A DNA stretch of 64,000 nucleotides from contig NZ_WFLI01000001.1 in the NCBI RefSeq assembly GCF_009208555.1, positions 186,001 through 250,000 on the forward strand, in the 5' to 3' direction. The number at the start of each line of letters is the position of its first letter. Position 1 is the stretch's first letter. Source of the DNA: Janthinobacterium violaceinigrum. GTDB lineage: Bacteria > Pseudomonadota > Gammaproteobacteria > Burkholderiales > Burkholderiaceae_D. The position numbers were made by a program, and so were the translations under genes. The notes beneath the pieces were generated by a model, which had not been told where the DNA came from, did not search any database, and was given only the letters and a program-made list of their open reading frames with translations. Of this stretch, positions 58,213 to 64,000 are shown piece after piece.

Positions 58213-60504
58213 ATGCCGCACGATAGCCATAACCACGCGCAGGACCACAAGCATGACCACGAGCACGCGCACGAGCCCAGCCCGGCGCCCAAGGCGGCCA
58301 GCTGCTGTGCCAGCCAGCATGCGTGCTCGTCCACGCCTGCCGCGCCGTCCGCGCCCGCCCTGCCCAGCGCCCCCATCTACGGCGCCAGCACGGCCAAATA
58401 CCGTATCGCCAACATGGATTGCCCCACGGAAGAACGGCTGATCCGCAACAAGCTGGCCAATATGGCCGGCGTCGTGGGCCTCGATTTCAACCTGATGAAC
58501 CGCGTGCTGGACGTGCACCACACCCTGCCCTCGCTGGCCACGGTGGAAGCGGCCCTGCACGGCATCGGCATGCAGGCTATTCCCATGGAAGCGGACGCGG
58601 TCGTCGCGCGCGATCCTGCCGAAGGCGGCCTGAGCGGCCTGCAAAAGGCTTTGCTGGCCGTGTCCGGCCTGGCGGCGGCGGGCGCCGAGGCGCTGGCGTG
58701 GACCACGCATGAAGACAGCTCGCCCCTCGTCATTGCCCTGGCCCTGCTGTCGATCGCCACGGGCGGCTGGCCGACCCTGAAAAAAGGCTGGATTGCCCTG
58801 AAAACGTTCACCTTGAACATCAATTTCCTGATGAGCCTGGCGGTGTTCGGCGCCATCGCCATCGGCCAGTGGCCGGAAGCGGCCATGGTCATCTTCCTGT
58901 TCGCCATTGCCGAGCTGATCGAAGGCTTGTCCTTGAACCGCGCGCGCAATGCCGTGCAAAGCCTGATGCAGCTGGCGCCCGACACGGCGACCGTTGCCGA
59001 CGCCAGCGGCGCCTGGGGCCCGGTGAACGTTTCCACGGTAGCCATCGGCACGGTGATGCGCGTCAAGCCGGGCGAGCGCATCGCTCTCGACGGTATCGTG
59101 CAAAGCGGCGAGTCGTCCGTCAACCAGGCGCCGATCACGGGTGAAAGCATGCCGGTGGACAAGGCTGTGGGCGACGTCGTGTATGCGGGCACCATCAATG
59201 AACGGGGCTTGCTCGACGTCACCGTGACAGCCAACAGCGGCAACAGCACCCTGGCGAAAATCGTCAAGGTGATCGAGGAAACCCAGGGCAAGCAGGCGCC
59301 CACGCAGCGCTTTGTCGACAACTTCGCCCGCTACTACACGCCGGCCGTCGTCGTGTTCGCCATCCTCGTGGCCGTGCTGCCGCCCCTGCTTTTCGGCGCC
59401 CCGATCATGGCCTGGGTATATAAGGCGCTGGTGATGCTGGTGATCGCCTGCCCGTGCGCGCTCGTCATTTCCACACCCGTCACGGTGGTCAGCGGCCTGA
59501 CGGCGGCCGCGCGGCGCGGCATCCTGGTGAAAGGCGGGCAATTCCTGGAAACGGGCTACCGCATCAAGGCCATCGCTGTCGACAAGACGGGCACCTTGAC
59601 CATGGGCAAACCGGCCGTCACGGACGTGGTGGCCCTGGAAGGCAGCGACCGCGATACCATCCTGCTGCTGGCCGCCAGCCTGGACGCCAATTCGGCCCAT
59701 CCGCTGGCCGCCGCCATCGTCAAGGCGGGCCCGCCTGCCAGCAGCCACTTGCCGGTGACCCAGTTTGCCGCCCTGCATGGGCGCGGCGTGCGCGGCAGCA
59801 TCGATGGACAGACGTATTACCTGGGCAATGCCCGCCTGATGGCGGAATTGAATGCCCTGACGCCGGAACTGCAAGCCATCCTGGCGCGGCTGGAGCAACA
59901 AGCCTACACGGCCATGGTGCTGGCCACCTCGGCCGGCGCGCTGGGCGTGATCGCCGTGGCCGACGTGTTGCGCCCGACGGCGGCGTCTGCCATTGACCGC
60001 CTGAATGCGCTGGGCGTGACGACCGTGATGCTGACGGGAGATAACTTGCTGACGGCGCAGCGCATCGCCGCCGAGGTGGGCGTGGGCATGGTCAAGGCGG
60101 AATTGCTGCCGGAAAACAAACTGGACGAAATCAAGGCCCTGCAGCAGCAGTTCGGCGTGGTCGCCATGCTGGGCGACGGCGTCAACGACGCGCCGGCCCT
60201 GGCCCAGGCGGACATCGGCTTTGCCATGGGTGCGGCCGGCAGCGACACGGCCATCGAAACGGCGGATGTGGCCCTGATGGACGATGAGCTGGGAAAATTG
60301 CCCGAGTTCATCAGCCTGAGCCAGCGCACGCGCAGCATCCTCGTGCAAAACATCAGCTTTGCCATCGGCATCAAGGCCGTGTTCTTCGGCCTGGCGCTGG
60401 CCGGCATGGCCACCCTGTGGATGGCCGTGTTTGCGGACGTGGGCGCCAGCCTGCTGGTGGTGGCGAACGGCCTCAGGCTGCTGCGCGGCAGCAAGCCCAA
60501 ATAA
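58213..60504 (+). CDS. cadA: Heavy-metal P1B-type ATPase (Cd/Zn/Pb efflux), 763 aa
   Basis: His-rich N-terminus (about 12 His within the first 35 residues), then CCASQHACSS and an HMA domain with MDCPTEE. The core has CPC (413-415), DKTGTLT (Asp457), HP locus SAHPLAAAI and GDGVNDAPAL near 654-663. Exports Zn2+, Cd2+ or Pb2+ across the inner membrane. SD GAAGGATG; ATG 58213. Control by cadR and the operator upstream. Confidence 0.95.
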   Translation: MPHDSHNHAQDHKHDHEHAHEPSPAPKAASCCASQHACSSTPAAPSAPALPSAPIYGASTAKYRIANMDCPTEERLIRNKLANMAGVVGLDFNLMNRVLDVHHTLPSLATVEAALHGIGMQAIPMEADAVVARDPAEGGLSGLQKALLAVSGLAAAGAEALAWTTHEDSSPLVIALALLSIATGGWPTLKKGWIALKTFTLNINFLMSLAVFGAIAIGQWPEAAMVIFLFAIAELIEGLSLNRARNAVQSLMQLAPDTATVADASGAWGPVNVSTVAIGTVMRVKPGERIALDGIVQSGESSVNQAPITGESMPVDKAVGDVVYAGTINERGLLDVTVTANSGNSTLAKIVKVIEETQGKQAPTQRFVDNFARYYTPAVVVFAILVAVLPPLLFGAPIMAWVYKALVMLVIACPCALVISTPVTVVSGLTAAARRGILVKGGQFLETGYRIKAIAVDKTGTLTMGKPAVTDVVALEGSDRDTILLLAASLDANSAHPLAAAIVKAGPPASSHLPVTQFAALHGRGVRGSIDGQTYYLGNARLMAELNALTPELQAILARLEQQAYTAMVLATSAGALGVIAVADVLRPTAASAIDRLNALGVTTVMLTGDNLLTAQRIAAEVGVGMVKAELLPENKLDEIKALQQQFGVVAMLGDGVNDAPALAQADIGFAMGAAGSDTAIETADVALMDDELGKLPEFISLSQRTRSILVQNISFAIGIKAVFFGLALAGMATLWMAVFADVGASLLVVANGLRLLRGSKPK

Positions 60505-60549
60505 GTTCCTATAGAAATATTTCAATCTGGATAATTGGTGTAAAAAACG

Positions 60550-60586
60550 CTACTTTGGCGGCTGTTCCCTACTGCCGCCAAAGTAG
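60550..60586. terminator. 13-bp inverted repeat just before the next start codon
   Basis: Arms CTACTTTGGCGGC (60550-60562) and GCCGCCAAAGTAG (60574-60586) with an 11-nt loop; the ATG of the next gene is at 60590. On the minus strand it is followed by TTTTTT, as in a terminator, although no minus-strand gene ends here. It covers the place where a Shine-Dalgarno site would lie. Confidence 0.7.
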
Positions 60587-60589
60587 CCG

Positions 60590-62059
60590 ATGACCTTTCT
60601 GCCCCGCTTGACCCTGCTGGCCGCCTCGCTTGCCCCCCTTCTTGCCAGCGCCGGCCTGCATGCCGAACCCCTGTTGTTTACCCCCTGCTCCGATACGGCC
60701 GTTCCCGGCAGCCTGTGCTCGGGCTTGAACGTGCCGGGCAGCTACGATGCGCAGGGCCGCGCCGTGGGCGACAGCGATGCCATGCACGTTTTCGTGCGCA
60801 AGATCGCCGCCGATGTGCCTGCCGGCAAAGCCGCCAAAGGCACCTTGTGGCTGGTGGCGGGCGGCCCCGGCGAATCGGGGGCCTCGTTCTACAACCTGCT
60901 GCCCACCCTGCGCCGCAGCTTTCCCGGTTTTGAATTCCTGATCCCCGACCACCGCGGCACGGGCCACTCGTCGCGCCTGTGCAAGGTGGAAGAGTCCGAA
61001 CAAAGCCCCGGCGGCCGCGCCCTGGCGGGTGCCGAATGGGGCAGCTGCTTTGCCGGCATCAACCTGATGCCCGATTACGTGGCGCAGTTTTCCATCACTG
61101 CGGCCGCGCGCGACTTGAAAGCCTTGATAGACGGTGAGCAGGGCAAGAACAAACCACCGGTGTATGTATACAGTGTGTCGTACGGCACGCAGCTGGTCTT
61201 GCGCACCTTGCAGCTGGGGCCGCTGCCCGTCAAGGGCGTGATTCTCGACTCGCTGGTGCCGCCGCAGACGGATGCGCGCTGGGACTTGAGCCAGCGCTCG
61301 CACGTGGTGAACGCGGTCGGCATGCAGGTGCTGGCCCGCTGCGATGCGGATGCGGCTTGCCACGCGGCACTCGGCGAGCCGGCCGCCAGCGTGTACCGCC
61401 GCGTGCTGGACAAGGCGCAAGCGGACCCTGCCTTGCTGGCGAAAATCCCCGGCAAGAACCTGAAACACTTTATGGGCGGCATGCTCGACGTGCCGGCCGC
61501 GCGCGACCGCATCCCCTACCTGCTGCACGAGCTGGACCAGGGCAAGGATGGCGAATTGACGGCCGTGCGCGCCACTCTGACGGACGCGGCAGCCAGCCTG
61601 GGCAGCTATCCCCAGTCCCCGCTGTCGATTCCGCTGGTCAATATCATCAGCAATTCGGAAAACAATCTGCAGCCTTCGCTGCGTCCCGGCTGGACGGCCG
61701 CCGACATCGACCGCGACGAGGCCGGTTTGCTGTTTACCAGTCCCCTGCCCCGCATCCTGCTGGGCGGCGGCTTGCCCACCTACGCGCGCGATGACTATTT
61801 TGGCGCCTTGCCCGCGAAAGTGCCCCCTGCCCTGGTATTGCAAGGCACGCTGGACCCGAAGACGCCGTATGCAGGCGCCCAGGCACAAGTGCAGGCTCTG
61901 ACGCAGAACAAGGCTGGCAAGGTGGCGCTGGCCACCGTGCACAACGCCCCGCATTTCATCCTGTGGACGGCGCCCGCCTGTTTTGAACAGGCCAGCACCC
62001 GCTTTATTGCCGGCAAGTCGGCGCAGGATTGCACGCTGCAGTTCCCCCCAGCTATCTAA
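60590..62059 (+). CDS. Secreted alpha/beta hydrolase (tripeptidyl-peptidase-like), 489 aa
   Basis: Signal peptide (LTLLAASLAPLLASAGLHA). Catalytic triad candidates: Ser in YSVSYGTQL, Asp in QGTLDPKTPYAG and His in NAPHFILW. Oxyanion strand LVAGGPGESG. Shape matches the secreted peptidase group with a lid region and Cys pairs. Start ATG 60590 lies just past a stem-loop. The next gene is a second hydrolase 11 bp later. Confidence 0.85.
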   Translation: MTFLPRLTLLAASLAPLLASAGLHAEPLLFTPCSDTAVPGSLCSGLNVPGSYDAQGRAVGDSDAMHVFVRKIAADVPAGKAAKGTLWLVAGGPGESGASFYNLLPTLRRSFPGFEFLIPDHRGTGHSSRLCKVEESEQSPGGRALAGAEWGSCFAGINLMPDYVAQFSITAAARDLKALIDGEQGKNKPPVYVYSVSYGTQLVLRTLQLGPLPVKGVILDSLVPPQTDARWDLSQRSHVVNAVGMQVLARCDADAACHAALGEPAASVYRRVLDKAQADPALLAKIPGKNLKHFMGGMLDVPAARDRIPYLLHELDQGKDGELTAVRATLTDAAASLGSYPQSPLSIPLVNIISNSENNLQPSLRPGWTAADIDRDEAGLLFTSPLPRILLGGGLPTYARDDYFGALPAKVPPALVLQGTLDPKTPYAGAQAQVQALTQNKAGKVALATVHNAPHFILWTAPACFEQASTRFIAGKSAQDCTLQFPPAI

Positions 62060-62069
62060 AAAGGACCAT

Positions 62070-63119
62070 ATGCGCATCACAGGCCCGGCATTGCTGCTGT
62101 TATCGTGTTTCGGCGTGGCACAAGCGGCGGCGCCCGCCATGCAGTCGATCTGCGCCTCACCCGCACAATCCGTCCGCGAGCAAGGCTATGTGCCCATCAA
62201 TGGCATCGAGCAATGGATCACGGTCACGGGCGCCGCCTGCGGCAATCCCGTGATCCTGTTCATCCACGGCGGCCCCGGCAATGCGCTCAGTCCCTACGCG
62301 GATGCTGTCTACGCCGGCTGGGAACGCCACTACACCCTGGTGCAGTGGGACCAGCGCGGCGCGGGCATGACGTATGCGAAGCAGCGGCCGGCGGACGATG
62401 TGCCATTGTCCCTGGAACAGATGCGCGACGACGGCATCGCCGTCGCCCGCTACATCGGCCAGCATCTGGGCCAGCAGAAAGTCATTTTGATGGGCAGTTC
62501 CTGGGGCTCCATCCTGGGTGTGCACATGGCCAAGGCACAGCCGAAACTGTTTCACGCGTATATCGGTACGGCGCAGGTGGTCAATGCGCGGGCGAACGAA
62601 GCCGGCATGTACCGGGAAGTGATGGCGCTGGCGCAGGCGGCCGGCGATACCGCCACGGTGGACAAGCTGACGGCGCTCGGTGCGCCGCCCTGGCGCGATC
62701 CCCGCAACTTCGGCATCCTGCGCCGCTTCGACCGCAAATATGAGGGATTGGCAACGGATGCGCCGCCCAAACACTGGTGGCAGCCGGCACCGTTCTATGC
62801 CACGCCGCAGGCGCTGGCCGATGCCGAGGCGGCCGACGACTATTCGTACCTCCAGTTCATCGGCATGCAGGGCGACGGCATGTTCGCCAAGGTCGACCTG
62901 CCCGCGCTGGGCACGCGCTTTGCATTGCCCGTGTTTTTCCTCATGGGCGAAGCGGACTTGCTGACCTCGCCCGCCATCGCGCGCAGCTACTTCGACCGCA
63001 TCACGGCGCCGGGCAAAGGTTTTACCGTGGTGAAACGGGCCGGACACGACCCCAACCAGGCCGTGCTCGACGCCCAATGGACGGTCTTGCGCGACCAGGT
63101 GGCGCCGCTGCTGAAATAA
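62070..63119 (+). CDS. Secreted alpha/beta hydrolase, proline iminopeptidase-like (S33), 349 aa
   Basis: Signal peptide (LLLLSCFGVAQAA). HGGPGNALSPY (HGGPG oxyanion motif), nucleophile MGSSWGSILG (GxSxG), Asp in MGEADLLTS and His in RAGHDPNQ. Resembles prolyl aminopeptidases. SD AAAAAGGACC, 11 bp after the preceding stop, so one operon. Confidence 0.9.
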   Translation: MRITGPALLLLSCFGVAQAAAPAMQSICASPAQSVREQGYVPINGIEQWITVTGAACGNPVILFIHGGPGNALSPYADAVYAGWERHYTLVQWDQRGAGMTYAKQRPADDVPLSLEQMRDDGIAVARYIGQHLGQQKVILMGSSWGSILGVHMAKAQPKLFHAYIGTAQVVNARANEAGMYREVMALAQAAGDTATVDKLTALGAPPWRDPRNFGILRRFDRKYEGLATDAPPKHWWQPAPFYATPQALADAEAADDYSYLQFIGMQGDGMFAKVDLPALGTRFALPVFFLMGEADLLTSPAIARSYFDRITAPGKGFTVVKRAGHDPNQAVLDAQWTVLRDQVAPLLK

Positions 63120-63138
63120 AGCGGGCGGCGCGGCCCAT

Positions 63139-63942
63139 TCACGGCAAACTTTCCTTGTCGATCTGCACCGTGAGCTGGCGCTGGAAATCCATCAGTTCCG
63201 CCACATTCAGGTCCGAGATGAGCTGATAATGCATGCCGGACCGGCTCCAGCGCAGCAAATGATAGCCTTGCCTGACAGTCAGGCGTGGCGCCGCATCGCG
63301 CTGTGCCCCGTCGGGCCAGACATACAGGTTCAGCACATGCTGATGCCGGCGATAAGCAAGAGCGGCGACGGGACGCTGCTTGATATAGTCGAGGCGCCCG
63401 CCGATCAAGGGAAAACCTTCTTGCGCCAGGTCAACCACGGGCGGAGAAAAATCGAGCTTGCCGCTGAACCATGGCTTGACCGTGTGCTGGTCCGATGACG
63501 CCACGTCGGCCAGGTGATTGGGCATCAGCGAACGGAAATGACTGGCAACGATCTCCTGGTCGAGCCGTTCTGCATCCGATGGCACGGACAGGTACAGCGC
63601 CAAAGTGACGGCCAGGGCCGCCGTACTGGCGCTGGCCACGCCAAAATTGATCCATGCCCACGGTAATTTTCCCCATTTGCGGCCGCGCGCAGTTTTCTTT
63701 GCCTGCTTTGTTTCCTTCATTTCGTCCTGCAGCGCCTGGCGCAGGCGCTGCAGCAGGAAAGCGGGTGCGGCCTGGCCGACGGCGTGCTGTTTCACCGCTG
63801 CGCGCAGGGCAAACAGCTGTTCGCTGGCCCTGGCGCACTCCGGGCACAGGGCCAGATGCTGCGCCAGTTGCGCCATGGCCGGGGCATCGAGTTCACCATC
63901 GGCATAGGCTGACAGCTTGCTGTGGGATTCCGTGCACTCCAT
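63139..63942 (-). CDS. Zinc-binding anti-sigma factor, 267 aa
   Basis: N-terminal ZAS motif HLALCPEC (H-x3-C-x2-C) preceded by HSKLSAYADGELDAP, then a membrane helix (~102-121) and a periplasmic domain ending with the TVQ-type strand. Start ATG 63942 overlaps the stop of the sigma gene (TGAAATG), so translation is coupled. It holds an ECF sigma factor at the membrane. Confidence 0.88.
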   Translation of the reverse strand: MECTESHSKLSAYADGELDAPAMAQLAQHLALCPECARASEQLFALRAAVKQHAVGQAAPAFLLQRLRQALQDEMKETKQAKKTARGRKWGKLPWAWINFGVASASTAALAVTLALYLSVPSDAERLDQEIVASHFRSLMPNHLADVASSDQHTVKPWFSGKLDFSPPVVDLAQEGFPLIGGRLDYIKQRPVAALAYRRHQHVLNLYVWPDGAQRDAAPRLTVRQGYHLLRWSRSGMHYQLISDLNVAELMDFQRQLTVQIDKESLP

Positions 63943-63943
63943 T

Positions 63944-64000
63944 TCAGTTCTCACCGGTAGCTTGTTTCAGGCACGCCAGCAGCAGCTTGCGTCCGCGCGC
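63944..64000 (-). CDS. RNA polymerase ECF sigma factor, C-terminal end only
   Basis: The last 18 codons read ARGRKLLLACLKQATGEN, the typical tail of the sigma-4 domain (RxRxLLLxCL). The gene begins outside the window. Pairing with the anti-sigma gene supports the call. Confidence 0.75.
   Translation of the reverse strand, partial: ARGRKLLLACLKQATGEN

Noticed and set aside
58165..60525. A 786-codon minus-strand frame
   Set aside because: Shadow of cadA; the plus strand has every P-type ATPase motif.

Overview
The window is GC-rich chromosomal DNA (clearly above 60% G+C by eye over most of its length) with compact bacterial coding, Shine-Dalgarno starts and sigma70-type promoters. The gene set fits an environmental betaproteobacterium of the Oxalobacteraceae, most like Janthinobacterium: two GH18 chitinases, a LodA/LodB-type quinoprotein oxidase, a CadR/CadA metal system, and LysR/MarR/TetR/MerR pairs. 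The genus is inference from content and codon style. I saw no tRNA, rRNA, CRISPR array or complete insertion sequence.

Left edge (1-2.1 kb): a minus-strand RiPP locus of graspetide type. Two homologous ~62-residue precursor peptides lie upstream of an MvdD-like ATP-grasp maturase that runs off the window. It is followed by an unknown small gene and an Imm33-like gene. From 2.2 to 9.8 kb one gene encodes a 2532-residue protein that joins a GH18 chitinase to propeller-like, ankyrin-like and long helical regions.

9.9-32.5 kb is mixed metabolism and stress: a serine hydrolase, two DJ-1/PfpI proteins, a phosphoethanolamine transferase, ferredoxin-NADP reductase, a LodA/LodB oxidase pair with overlapping genes, a DASS anion transporter, a secreted T1-family RNase, an amidohydrolase, a cytochrome-fused FTR1 iron permease with a Fur-like box at its start, and alcohol dehydrogenase. 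At 29-32.5 kb a MerR regulator sits by two divergent promoters that carry the same 19-bp-spacer operator, one driving an old-yellow-enzyme plus secreted acetoacetate-decarboxylase-like operon, the other a secreted DJ-1 protein and the regulator itself.

32.5-37.85 kb is visibly more AT-rich and looks acquired: orphan secreted proteins, a fragment resembling a HlyD N-terminus, a rolling-circle HUH replication protein, a DUF4062 protein of the kind found in defence genes, and at the right border a 28-bp dif-like XerCD site. This reads as a Xer-dependent integrative element or its remnant.

38-64 kb returns to GC-rich core and accessory genes: an M28-like lipoprotein lacking the usual catalytic Glu, a modular GH18 chitinase with a Thr-Pro linker, TetR/NTF2, a Fur-boxed DUF2061 protein, an amidase-LysR pair, an MFS-MarR-FAD monooxygenase operon, a five-haem cytochrome that fuses an alcohol-dehydrogenase-type tri-haem subunit to a TsdA-like di-haem module, a non-canonical NRAMP homologue, a MerR-controlled SDR, the divergent cadR/cadA pair with a textbook operator, two secreted alpha/beta hydrolases, and the end of an ECF sigma/anti-sigma operon.
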